Shown here in pieces: positions 23,500-36,000 of a stretch of DNA of 64,000 nt (position 1 is its first letter; each line of letters begins with the position of its first letter). Where the stretch lies: NCBI GenBank assembly GCA_027625915.1, contig JANTQA010000015.1, positions 4,493,001 through 4,557,000 on the forward strand, given 5' to 3'. This DNA is from Anaeramoeba flamelloides. Lineage: Eukaryota > Metamonada > Anaeramoebidae. The position numbers and the translations under genes were made by a program. The notes under the pieces are model-generated. The model did not search any database, was not told the origin of the DNA, and saw only the letters and a list, made by a program, of their open reading frames with translations.

Positions 23500-23945
23500 T
23501 TTCTGCTAAAGAATAAAATAAGTACAAAATAATCAACACTTTGCTTTTATTTTATTTTTATTCGAATATAAAATCAAATTCTGTACCCAATTTTATATTC
23601 CACACCTAACTAATTTTGAAGGCAGCCCCCCCATATCCATAGCAATTATTAAATTTCTGAATGGAATTTGTATAAAATTTTTAATCCTTTTTGTAATTTT
23701 TTCGGATAATTAATTGTTTTTTTTTTATTGTCAAATTATCTAAAATTTGTTTCTTTTTTTTAAGAAAATTTTTAAATTTCATCCTTATTATTTGTATATT
23801 TTTTTTTTTTTTTTTAATAAAAGAACCTTAAGAAACAGATATAGTATTTTGTTAAGGTTTATTTTCAGTTTCTTGGATCATTTAATGTTTAGCTCTCCTC
23901 TAAAATGGAAACATGTCCTTTTACTTTGAAAAAAAGTTTTAACAA
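23500..23945 (+). mobile_element. Family A element copy 4, strongly diverged
   Basis: Keeps the AATTTTGAAGGCAG core, the GTTAAGGTTTATTTTCAG.TT block and a TTTTACTTTGAAAAA..TTTTAACA right part in the order of copies 1 and 3. The ends are no longer recognisable. Confidence 0.55.
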
Positions 23946-23961
23946 GTTTATTTTAGTTTAA

Positions 23962-24404
23962 TTAAGGACTATTCGAATTTTATGCTCTGCAAGGGTTGGA
24001 ATACCATACAGTAAATGATAAAAAAAAAGATTAAAAAGTTATAGGTTTTGCTGAAAGTCAAAATATTGAAATTTTTGGAATTATTAAATGTTTGGTTGAA
24101 AATTAAAAAAATATTTTGAGATCCAAAATTTAACTGAATTCTACAAAAAAACATTCTCATTTTTAATTACAAATTTTTAACCTATTGGTGCTCTGACTTT
24201 CCACTTTATATTAAAGTATATTGATACCACCCAACTAAACTCTTGAAATACAAATAGACGAAGTAGAAAGTCACAGGTGTCATTGGTAAAAAATTTGTAA
24301 TATTTTGACTTTCAGCAAAACCTATAACTTTTTAATCTTTTTTTTTATCATTTACTGTATGGTATTCCAACCCTCTCAGAGCATAAAATTCGTATAGTCC
24401 TCAA
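23962..24404. mobile_element. Family H foldback element with ~105-bp arms
   Basis: The left arm 23962-24067 and right arm 24298-24404 are near-perfect inverse copies. Landmarks are GGAATACCATACAGTAAATG against CATTTACTGTATGGTATTCC and AGGTTTTGCTGAAAGTCAAA against TTTGACTTTCAGCAAAACCT. The ~230-bp centre is unrelated A/T-rich DNA. High arm identity suggests recent insertion or strong constraint. It lies 190 bp upstream of the coiled-coil gene. Confidence 0.8.
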
Positions 24405-24595
24405 CCACTGCTAAAATCAAAAAAGATTCTATCTTAAAATCTTCCTAATTCTCAAATAATAATGACTTTTTTCAATACAAGTCCCAAAATTTATTCTAAA
24501 TTCATCTATTTTTCACTCTGAAAATGTAAAACCAGCTCATTTTTTTCAATTATTTTGATTTAAATATCACCTTTTAGAATTACTTTCTTTTTTAG

Positions 24596-24901
24596 ATGAA
24601 CAACAATGAACTTGATAATCTTCTCCTTTCTATGGAGAAGGAATTAAAGCAAACCGAGAAGCAACTTGAAGAGGAATCAAAAGCACTTGACAAAAAAGAA
24701 GAGGAATGGAAAAAACAAGTGGAAGAATATAAAAAAAAAGAAAAACAACGAAAAACTGAGTTAAAGAAACTTGAAGAAAGAGAAGATGAATTAAAAAAAG
24801 AAATCGAAAAAAACACAAAAGAAATTTCAACGATGGAACAAGAACTTGAAGAGTTATTAAATAATATAAAGGAAAAAATTGAAAAAGTAAAGCAAATTTA
24901 A
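24596..24901 (+). CDS. Small coiled-coil protein (101 aa), unknown function
   Basis: ATG at 24596, TAA at 24899-24901. The protein is almost wholly one predicted coiled coil: from NELDNLLLSMEKELKQTEKQ through KEEEWKKQVEEYKKKEKQRK to MEQELEELLNNIKEKIEKV, with Leu/Met at heptad positions and Glu/Lys elsewhere. There is no membrane segment, Cys or recognised domain. The ATG follows directly on TTTTTTAG, a good splice acceptor, so this may be the last exon of a longer gene or have an intron in its 5' untranslated region; no upstream exon was found. G+C is higher than in the flanks, which supports coding. It could be a small subunit of a tethering or cytoskeletal complex, but nothing in the sequence says which. 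Confidence 0.65.
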   Translation: MNNNELDNLLLSMEKELKQTEKQLEEESKALDKKEEEWKKQVEEYKKKEKQRKTELKKLEEREDELKKEIEKNTKEISTMEQELEELLNNIKEKIEKVKQI

Positions 24902-27900
24902 CCATTCCGTTCTTAAAGAATATTACTTTAATTTTTTTTTTTGATTTTTTGTGGGTAACCATCGATCACATTCAAAACAAAAAGAAAGAAGTCATTTTTT
25001 ATTTTTTTTCTCTTTTATTTTTTTGAAACCCAAACCCAAAAATTAATCAAAAAAAATTAAAAAAAAAACAAATGGCTTGGTTTAATAGTTAAACCAAGAT
25101 CTCTGATTTCAATTTCTTTTTTTTTTTTGCTGTTTTTTTTTCTTTATTCCGTCACTACTTTGAGCCATTTTAAAAAGGTTATACCAAAAGTCTGAAAAAG
25201 TGTTGAACTCAAACTACGTACAAAGAGTGATCTAAACAGTTTGATTAACACTTTTTAAAACCTGAAAGCCAAACTTTTTTAAAACACCCAACCATCATTT
25301 TTAATTTTTTTTTCAAAATCTGCAATGTGTTTGTCACATTCAGAATTATTTTCTGATGTTTCTTTGTTCTAAATTTATTTGAATGAAATAGATTTTTGAA
25401 TAATAAGAAAATTTGGTAAATAATAGTTCTGGATTTTAAATGTGAAAAAAATTTTTACCTTCTTCATATTATATTTTTACTAAAAAGTCTTAAAGAGATA
25501 TATTGTAGTTAGTTACCACCTTTTCTAATGAGCACAATCTTTTTTATTGTTTACTTGTTCATACATTTTAGGTTTAACTGAGAATCCTAAATGGAAGGAA
25601 AATAGATGAAGTGAAAAAAATAGGGATGAAAGTTGATCCTATCTGTATTTCAAATACCACTTTAAAACTGAAATTATTCAAAGATTTCGATCTCAGTAAA
25701 AAAAGGAAACCAAGAAACAATTGTATTTGGCTTATCTATTTGTAAAATTCTTAGCACTTCTCTGTTATTTCAAATTGGCGATTTCTTTTAAATTGACTAC
25801 TGAATTTAAAGAAGAAGAAAAGAGAATTTAGATTTATAAAGCTAAATTTTTTTACGAAATATTAGTTAACAAAAAGCTTTATCTTGACAAAATCAATTTG
25901 AAATAAAAATTTTGTGAAATTTAATTAAATTCTTGATGAACCTCAAGAAAAAATTATAATTTTTTTATTTTTAATTTGACAACCTTCCTTTGAATACCAG
26001 TAACTAATTCACACAAAGACTGGACGACAAAAGTAGCACCAAATAGGTGATTTTGAATAATACCTTTGGTAAAAGCTATTTCCAATATAAAAGGGCATTT
26101 TGTTTTATAGATTTCATAAATATTCTAGTTCGGTAAGTGGATCTACAACAAAATTGATAATATCAAATTAAGTGGAATATTATTAGTAATTGATTGAATC
26201 ACTTACTTTTGTATTCATTTCAAAAAGGATCATAAAAATATTTCTAACATAATAGAAAAAACAAAAAATTGTGATTTTTTTATTGAAAATAATGGATGAC
26301 TAATTTCAATAAAAAACTAGGCACATTGAAATTTCACAAATGATATTTTTAAACAATAAAAATCATTTTTTGATACCTTCAATTGATTTGAAAACTTTTC
26401 AAGATTTTACCTTTTAGAATACAATTTCTAAAACCAAAAAGAAAAAATACCCACCAATTTTCACCCCTGAAAACTTAAGATAAAACCCAGATCATAAAAT
26501 TTAATTTCTTTTATTTATGTAATTCCATTCTAACAAACAAATTGATTTTTTTTTTAGGAATAATTAAAAAATGATTGTTAATGCTTTTAAACATTTAATA
26601 AATACTTTTTTGAAAATTTAGTTTAAAAGAGATATTTAAAAAAAAAATTTCAACTCTTTTTTGGAAATATCATATACAAAAAATATGTTTCCCAAAACAG
26701 GTTAGGTTAACTAGAAAAAATTATCCGTAGCATAAAAAAGTAATATCTACAAATTCTGTTAGAATAATCAACAAGATATATCAACGTAAATAATTAATGG
26801 GATGTTAATCCTTAATAAAAAGTTTTTGAAATTACCTTCCATTGATTTCTAAAAAAAAACAAAAAAACTAAGAACTCAATAATAATTATACTATTTTTTT
26901 AATTTTAGAAATCAAATTAAGTTTAAGAAAATTTCTTCTAATTTCACCAATTAAAAAATAACTTCTGGATATTTTTCATTTTTTAAAGAATTTATATTAT
27001 TTTATATCATAATATATTAAAAATTCAAAAATCAAAAACCTATAAATTTCTCAAAACACTTCGAATATTCAACTTTTTGAACCAGTTAAAAATATTAGAA
27101 AAAATTTGAAAATATTTCTTTAATTTAAAAAAGAAATAGTTAAATTATTGTAAAAATATTAACCCCCCTCCCATATTAGAAAGTATTTAAATATTTCAAA
27201 TTTACAATTGCAACTTTTTGGTAAATGTGGAACTATTAAAACAATTATAAAATATTGGAAATTAATTTAAAACTTGAAGGAAATAGAAAATAAATTTCTG
27301 ATAATTATTCCTTAGCTATATTACAATATGATTAAAAAACTTCTTTTCTAATAATTGGTATTATTTTAAATTCAAAAAATGATATTTTTTATTTTCAAAA
27401 GATCTTTACTTACTGTTTTTTTCTTCAAAATTTACATGTAAATTGAATTGCTAAAGGATTTTTTACACCCAAATAAATGAAAATTATTTTCTAAAAATCA
27501 TTTTGTTCCAGTTGTTTTGTCATTGTATTTTATATTCATTGTGAAGAAGAGTTACAAATGATAATAATAATAAAAAAAAGGTATTAAATTATTGAGACTG
27601 AGATACCGAAAGATGATAGTCTGAGTAAACAAAAAAAAAAAAAAAATAAAAAAGGGGATATAATAAGCAATTGGTAAATAACCCTAATAAATACAATAAA
27701 AGCCATCTTTAACTAATAATACCCCAAATCACAACAATATGTATTTTTGAGTAATTTAATTTAATAATATTATTAATACGTGGTGTTAATTTGATAACTC
27801 TTTGTTTAATTGTTGTGATTTCTTTTTTTTTCTTTTTAATTTTTAATTTACTTTTAATATTTTCGATTTTATGGTTATACTTTTTAGTTTTATTTTCTTC

Positions 27901-28429
27901 CCCATCAATTTTTTTCTTCTTTTTACCTTTTTTTAAAAAGCCAATTCGAAAAAAAAAATCATTTGAAACTCCAAATTAACATTAAGAAAATTGAGATTTG
28001 TATTTTCGCTTAAAATGACTGCATTTACAATTAAAAAAACATATTATCATATATTTTTATTTCCAAGAAATTGAGAAATTTTTTACGAGATGTTCCAATG
28101 AAAGATCCAAAAAATTTTATATCATTTTTTATTTGAAATTTATGGTTTGTTGGTTTATTTATTTATTGTGAGAAAGGAGTAATCAAAGAAAATTTACTAA
28201 ATAAAAAAGAGAAGAAAAATAATTAAAATATTAAAGTTAAAAAATATTACATCATTTACATGACAAAATTAAAAATTCTCCACTTTCGTTAGGTTTTTCA
28301 GGATTTGAAAGAATTTAGTAGAACCCTTTTGAATTCTGGAAAACTGATGTTAGATTTTTTTTTAATTTGAGAAATAAAAAGAAAAATTCTTAAACTTTAT
28401 TTAATTTCTAAAATTTAAAATCACCGCCA
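24902..28429. other. Gene-free interval (3.5 kb)
   Basis: Long A/T-rich stretch with no convincing frame, RNA gene or matched repeat, apart from a weak shared motif with 18690-18720 near 25220-25260. Confidence 0.45.
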
Positions 28430-28585
28430 TTAGGTTTTCTTGAGTTTTCTGTTTATTTGGAAAATCAATAGATTTTCGTTAGGTTTTTTTTGAGTTTTAT
28501 ATTTATTTGTGAAAATCAATAGATTTTCTTTAGTTTTTTTTTTACTTTAGAAATAAACAGAAAATTTTAATAAATTTTCGGTTTA
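28430..28585 (+). repeat. ~51-bp tandem repeat, about three diverged units
   Basis: Units start at about 28433, 28484 and 28534. Each reads TAGGTTTT...GAGTTTT..TTTATTT then AAATCAATAGATTTTC, the last unit being degenerate. The first unit is mirrored by AAACAGAAAACCTCAAGAAAA near 29198-29218, on the other side of the family D element. Confidence 0.6.
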
Positions 28586-28626
28586 TTTCTAAAGTAAAAA
28601 AAACCTAGAACACTTCACAAACAATA

Positions 28627-29160
28627 TAAACCCCGTTCCAAAAAGTTGGACACACCCAAAATCAAAAATAGGCAAAAAAAAACCCAATTTATTGTATTTT
28701 CCCAAACTTAATATAAAACTACATTTAAGTAACAAGTTATTAATGTTTTTATAAGTAATCATTTTCAGCCAAATAAAAGAAAAAAATATAAAACTCAAAA
28801 ATAAAAACAGGTGTGTCCAAAATAATGAAACAAGCTGAACAAAAAATGTATTAGTAAATTTGTTGAAATTTCACTAACAATTGTTGATCGATCAAATGAT
28901 AAGATACCATCTACCAATTGTATTTGATTTTCCAATCTAACAAACTCAACACTAACCTTCTATCAACCATTGAAAAAAAATTTCGAGATCTAACGAAACA
29001 GATTACGTAACTGCAAAAAAGGAAATGAAAACAAAACAAAAAAGACAAAAAATGAAATTGTTTGTAAAATCAAAATTCTTTCCAAATTGAATTTAAAGTA
29101 CAGTAATGATGTTCTTTCCACTGTTTAAACTGTGTCCAAAATTTTGGAATCTAGTTTAGA
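28627..29160 (+). mobile_element. Family D element copy 2
   Basis: Opens CCCCGTTCCAAAAAGTTGG then ACACACCC, and closes TGTGTCCAAAATTTTGGAAT, the inverted ends of the family. The internal HTH-like stretch found in copy 1 is present, with breaks. The flanks 28602-28620 and 29172-29190 both read CCTAGAACACTT.ACAAA, so the element sits in, or between copies of, another repeat. Confidence 0.75.
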
Positions 29161-29206
29161 AAACCCCAAAAAAACCTAGAACACTTAACAAATAAAACAG
29201 AAAACC

Positions 29207-29535
29207 TCAAGAAAACGTAGGTACTCGACGGCACTTAACGACACTTCTCCTGGAACAGGAGGAGTAAAAACCCGATAGAATGATTATCAGTATTAAATAA
29301 AGATTCCCCAAACTGTGATTAATAAATTGGTATTCCACAACTCCGAGGAGTGGAGCACTATGTACCCGAATTGGTATAAATTTATGGTTTGTTCGGGTAT
29401 TTCTTTTATGAATCTCAACTCTAAACCAAAGTTTATTATTTCTCTTATTTCTAAACAATCTTAGTTTGGTTGATTCATAAAAAAAAAAAAAGATTTTTTC
29501 ATTTTTGGCTGGTTCCACTTTTGAGTGAAATGGAG
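29207..29535 (-). repeat. Family L dispersed repeat, copy 1
   Basis: The part 29380-29535 matches 60345-60505 in inverse orientation. Shared landmarks are AATCAACCAAACT, AGAAATAATAAACTT and CATAAAAGAAA...GAACAAAC.ATAAATTT. A 103-residue minus frame (29518-29207) starts at GTG. Its part RNKRNNKLWFRVEIHKRN resembles REIRNNKLLIRVDNHKRK of the second copy. That conservation could be plain DNA homology or a relic of a coding element. No known domain. Confidence 0.5.
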
Positions 29536-30060
29536 TTTACTATCAAATTTAATATCAAAATTAAATTTTCATTTTCAATCATTTTTTCAATTAATTTTTC
29601 AATATTTCATAATTTTTTTAATTTCTAGCTTACCCAAAAGCGAAAAATATAAGATTTCGAATATTTAAACAATATTCCAATTCGTGTGTTTAATGGTTAC
29701 TCGGTAATTTATATACTTTTCTTTAAAACGATAATATATTTTAGAATTTTTACGTATATTGCCAATTGTTCACACAAATATAATTTCTAGGTTTTTTAAA
29801 AATTTCTGGGTTTTTTAAATTACAGCAAGAGACATTATTGGTTCTTTTAAAAATTTGGATTCACCTTTTTTTTTTCTTTAATAATTAAATTAAAAAAAAA
29901 AAAAAAACAAAAAAAAAGAAATTCAAAGAAAAATTAATCAATATTGCTAAAAAAAATTTGTAAACTTATTTTATTTTTTTTTTAGGTTTGATTCCAAAAG
30001 AGCATTGGCTATTTAAAGAAAGATAAATAATTTCAATTTTGAAGAATTTACAAAATTAAG
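29536..30060. other. Gene-free flank downstream of G alpha
   Basis: A/T-rich DNA including the presumed 3' untranslated region of the minus-strand G alpha gene. Confidence 0.45.
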
Positions 30061-33000
30061 TTAAATATAGCCTTCATTTTTTAATTCTGCTTCTAAAACA
30101 GTTGTTGTTACAGCGTCAAATACCCCCCTCATATTTTCCTATAAAAGTTAAAAACAAAAAAATTAATTATTTTAAACAAAGAAAATAAAAAATAGAACAA
30201 AACAAATTTAAGAAATTCAAGACACCAAGAGAATTACGTATAGTAATAAAAAAAATTAAAAAAATAAAAAAATTAAAAAAATAAAAAAATTAAAAAAATT
30301 AAAAAATTACTGTATCTGTTGCGCAAGTAAAGTGTGTAAAAATTGTTCTTTTAGTATTTCTTCCAACTTCCAGGAATTTTTGTTTAATAAATTCGCAAGC
30401 TTGTTCATAATTTTTACCACTTGTATATTCTGGGAAGCAAACCTTAAGATCAACATTTTTGATTTTTTGTTTAAGTAAATCAATTTTGTTAAAGAGAACC
30501 ACACAATTTTTTTCTTTGAAAAATTCGCCATTAGCAGTTTGATCAAATAATATTAATGATTCGTGCATTCTATTAACTGTTTGATCTTCATACAATTTTT
30601 GATTATATTCTGAAGTTGCAACGACCTATGCATGTTTACAGATGAATAGATAGATATATACATCAAAATATTAAATTCAAATAGAGATTTTTATAAAAAG
30701 AAAAAGAATTATAAATTAATTTCAATAAACAAGAAAATTATTATAAAAGAAAAGTAATAAAAATAAAAGAAAATATATTGACTTTTTTACGATGAAGTTT
30801 TAGTTGTGGTGAAGAATTAAATATTTTATTACATAAACAAACTCTAATTTTATTATTGGTTTCGTTATGGATATTGTAGTAATAAATCAAAAAAGAAATT
30901 TTAGATTCAAATTATGTAATTTTTTCTTCTCGTTTTTTTTTTTATATGAAGAAAAAGATCTTTATTACAAGGTACAAAAATGGTATCTTAATTTTTTAAA
31001 TTGTTATAAAGTTGTTTTTTTTTAATAATGGCGACACCTTTCCACTATACTCCCCGGAAAGAGTCAGGAAACTTGCCACTAAATTTGATATATTAAGTAA
31101 CATTCTATTCTTTTTTCAAAAAAGAAAGAAAGTGGTTTGGGGTAGAAACAGAAATTGGAAAAACAAAATCATTAATAATGAAAAAATGATGAAAATATTT
31201 TGTTAAAATCAAAATTATTTCCAAATTTCAGGAAAGTTGGGGTATTATTATTCTTTTATCCGTTTTAAGAGTGTTAAAAATTTTGAATTTTATTGTTACT
31301 GTTAAGGGTTAAATGAAAGAATCATTTAATCTGGTAATGAGAGAATTTTGAAGTGACTAAATTTGTAACATCCAATCCAAAGAGCGTCTAAAGTAGGCAC
31401 AGCATCATTGGAAATTTGAATTTTAGTTTTACTATTTTTATTTCATCAAAAAGAATTCTCAAAAATTTTGTTTTCTCATCATATTTTGAAAACAATAAAC
31501 CTTATCCGCGGGTAACCGATCAATCGGTGATTTTCAAAATTTTTGTCTCTTAGAATTCTACTCTGGGAGTATTGCAAAATTTTGAAAATCATCAATGGCC
31601 GATTTCCTGAAGATAAGGGATATAAATTTAAAACTTTGAACACAAAAAAATAATTGTTTCTCTAAAAATTTAATTGAGGTAAAGATCAGTTTAAATACCA
31701 AACTGCTTCCTTTATTAAGAAACGACGAAAAGAGAGAGAGAAATAAGAGAAATAATGTTAAATTTAATAAATTATTTTTTTTTGATAATTGTTTTTATTT
31801 TTGTTTTTTTGAAAAATTTTCTTTAATTCAGCCATTTTAAAAAAGTGATGACTTTTTTTTTTATGAGATTGCTTGAATTAAAACTTTTTTAAAGCTTTCT
31901 GTTTAAAAAAAGTGAGTGCTTTTTTGAAAAAAGTGTACTTTTCTTCAGACTCCAACCTCTACACCACATTTAAAGGTTGATTCCTCACTGTTTTAAGATC
32001 AGAAAAATATTTCAAATAGTTTTAATTCTTAAAAAGTCCTCACTTGATTAAAATGGAAAACTTATTAAAAGTTTTAATTCTGACAGAGTTTTCACTTTAT
32101 TATAATAGAAAACCTAATAAAAGTTTTGAAAAGGTTCGCACATTTTTAAAACGGATCTAACCCCTTTCTGTCAATAAATAAATAAATAATAGTTTTTATT
32201 TTCCACTCACATAAAGCTGATTCTTTATTTATTTTTTTCAAGAAAAAAATTATATAAATTAATATTAAAATTTGAAAATTTCAATTAAAAACAAAACAGA
32301 AATATTGGATTAGGATAAAAAGAAAATTTTTATAATGTATTCATTCAGAAATTTGTGAAAGCTTTTTTAAGTACTATCCGAATTTTAGGTTTAGATATTA
32401 TCGAAAATATATTTGTTAAGCTATAAAAATGATTTAAAAGATTGGTTGATGAAGGAAATTCAAAATAGAGCAAAATTTGGAAGTTGGATGAAAAATATTT
32501 TTTGATCCAAAAATTTTTGTAAATTTCCAAACAAACCATGGGTAAAGTTAAAATCCATTTTTTTTTTAAACTTTAATGTCTCTATCGAGGTGGATTATAT
32601 TCAAGTGTATGTATATTCTCATTCCAAACTCTAAGGAATTTGGAAATGATCTGGATAGTTAAAGACATTATGGTATTTTTGTTTTGGAACATTTTTTTTT
32701 AATGGTGAATTTTGGATTTGAGAAAGAGAAAAATGTTTTGTCACAAATTGATAAAAATCTTCAAAAAAAGCCTCAAAATTATAACAATTAACAATTTCGA
32801 TCCACTTTATATTTTTAAAGTTCAATAAAGATGAAGTTAAACATAAAAGTAATCTGAGTTGATCATCAAATTCAGATAGCTCTTAAAAACTACTTTTGCA
32901 ATTGATATTTGTTGCCCCGTGTGATAAAAGAGGATTCTGACGGTCGCGAAATCTCACAAATATTTATTCGGTGAGATCTAAGTAGGAAATAATAACATTT

Positions 33001-36000
33001 TTTTACAGCAATTTACTCTCCTCGTTTCTGTGATATCTCGAAATGACAAAGAAGGTTGGAAAAAACAGCTTTTGAAGAAAATTTCAATTTAGGTGAAAGT
33101 GACAAACCTTGAGAGGTCGTTGGGTTTTGGCTTTTCTTGCATTTATTTTTGATATGTGAGTTAGGTTGAGAAGGTTTGCCATTTTCACCTAAAGTGTCAA
33201 AATGGAGAAAATTGGCTATTTTTGATGACAGGTTCTTTGTTATTTCCAAACAAAGTCGAAATTGTTAAAAGGCCACGGTAATTGGATTGGTATTGTATTG
33301 AATCCTCCAAAATTCTCAATCCCATAAAAAGATGAAATATCATTTTTTCTCAACTGACTTTGAAAATTTATTTTTTAAATAAAACAAAAACTGGCTAATT
33401 TTAGCTAATTTAATTTCCAATAGATCCTTTGAATGAAAAATTCTTCAAAACCTTTCCCACACAACTTCAACCCAATTTTCCTTGATACTAACAAATTGGA
33501 TTTTTTCGAGAAATGATCCAAACGAAAAAGACTTTATCAAAAAAGAACAAAAAAAAAATGTGAAGTGCGTTTGATATGGATCGTGTTGTTCCAAAAACAA
33601 TTCGAGGAGACACACTCCTCTTAGTCATGGCTGGGGGGGGGGGGATTTAATTCAAGGAAAAACAAAAAGAACCAAAAAAAAATAAGACAAAATCACACAA
33701 TCCCTTTGTAATAATTAATACAGCCGTTCCAGCCCAACTGTGAAAATTTATAAGACCACCCCGAAATTGATTTTGTATTCTGAAAATTTTATTTTGTATG
33801 AAAAACCATAAAAGGGTTATTAAAGTTCATCATAAACTATAAAGTTTATAATAGAAGATTTAATAAGAAGTTATCCAATTTTTTGGTTTTAGAAACTGAA
33901 ACAAATCCATAAAAAAGCTTACATTAGTGTGGATCTTCAACTTCCAAATTCCTAAAATCTCAGATTTTTACAATTTAAAAGCAATGATCGAAAAATACCT
34001 TGAATTGTCACAATGTCTCCACAAACCATACAACAGTTTTAGCTATACGGTGAAAATATTATAAGACTCAGAAATTGGTTGTCTATTATAAAATTGTGTT
34101 TTTTGAAATCTAAAATTCAATTTCTATCATAAGATAAAGATAGAAATTTCAACTTCTCTTTCTTCATTAGAGTTTATTTTTTTTTTGTAAAAACAAAGAA
34201 AAAAATTAAATTTACTCAGAAAAGAAATCACAGAAATCACAGAAACCATGGAAATTTCAACGTAAATCCAATGGTCAAAAATCATTGGCAATGTGATCTT
34301 TTGTAGTTAGTGCTATTTATTGAGAAGTGTTTTTAAATTTAAAAAATCGTGTTTATTTTTCTTTTTCATTTTCACGATCTTAACAAGGTGTTCGAGTTTA
34401 CGTATCTCAAAATTTCTTGTGAATTTTTCATTTAAAAAATGACACCTAAAATGATTTTTTGATCCAAATTGAAGAATATAATAAAGATCATTCCTTCACA
34501 TTTTAAATTAGATTACAACAAATTGTTTTGAGACTATTTGTTGAATTGCAAACGTAGTCCTTAAAAAAGACCAGACAAAAAATGTTTTTAAAACGAGTTT
34601 TGAAATTGTTTTAAAGTTAAAATAGAGCAATTATTTGAACACTTTTTATCTTCAATTTTTATCAAAAACCTTGAAGACCCAATTAAGATTTTTAAAAAAA
34701 AAAAAAAAACTCTTCTCAGACAAAACCCTATTTTTTTTTTTTTTTTTTTTGATCACAAAAAAATGAAAAATTATTTTTATACCTACTTTTATTGGGGATT
34801 GAGTCGTATTTTAAATCTTTCATTATGTTTTTGTTCAGGAAAAAGTGGAAATGATCATATATTTTGATTTTTTGAACAGTAGGTGATTAAAAGATTTAGT
34901 GTTTGAAAAAAAAAGGTTGTAATTCTGTTTCTATGCTAAAGATACAGCTAAATAATCTTATTTAAAAATAAACTGTAAAAAAAAACTCTTTTGTATCAAT
35001 CAAAAAATTCCTGGTGAATGAGTTGTTTGCCCCAACTTTCATTCTTTCGGAAAAATTTTTTTTTTTCTTTTTCAGTTTTTTGTTTTTTTGAGAGAAATAA
35101 AAATTTATTTGAAAAAAAAAAATCTAAAAGGAAATGTTTTTTATAAAAAAAAAAAAAAAAAAAAAGGATTGAATTATTTTACATATAAGACAATTGAAAC
35201 ATCGTCAAATTGATGGATCCATTTTCTTCTTTCAGAACGTTGGCCACCAACATCTACAACCCTATATAAGTAAATTTTTTACAAAAAAAAAAAAGGAAGA
35301 AATTAAGCAATAATTAAAACCCCAAAAACAGTAAAAAGAAAAAGACAAAACAAAAAAAAAAAAAAAAATATAAAAAATATATTTACTGCCATGGGCGATC
35401 GTCAACTGTAAATTGAATCACATTCACGCCTGTTGTTGGGATACGACATAACAATATATCTTCTTGTGTTGGTTCAAATTTAGGATCTGAAATTCTTTCA
35501 CAATTGTTTAAATAACTGTAATTTGCAAAGAAGAAAAGAAAAAAAAAAAAAAATTATTATTAAGATAAATATGAGAATTGTTTAAAGATCAAAGAGAAAT
35601 TCGTATTGCGCGAAATAAAGAATTGGGTTCGATCAAATAAGAAGAACAAAAATAAAAAAAAAAAAAAATAAAAAAAAAAAAAAACAATTAAAGAGAAAAA
35701 ACAAAGGAGAATCTTCTTACAAATTAGCTGTATCTGGTAGTTGAAATTCTGTACGTCTGTCGTAGGCTTCTTTAAACCCTGGGTCTAGCCACAATGAAGT
35801 GATTTGATTTTGTACTTCTTCTGTAAGATCTTCAGAAGAGTAATATTCCATTTCGTAAAAATCACGCATAATTTTTTTACTTTTAGATTTCACTTCAATG
35901 CCTAACTCATTAATTGCATCAATCAAAATCTTTGTGTGGCTGATTAAATTAGACCGAATAGTCGTTGTGTACAGCGCTTTATCCTGCTTCCCAAACCCTC

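Noticed and set aside
33013-33249. 78-residue minus frame inside the G alpha intron
   Set aside because: Has mixed composition but no conserved motif or splice frame; considered chance or an unrecognised relic.
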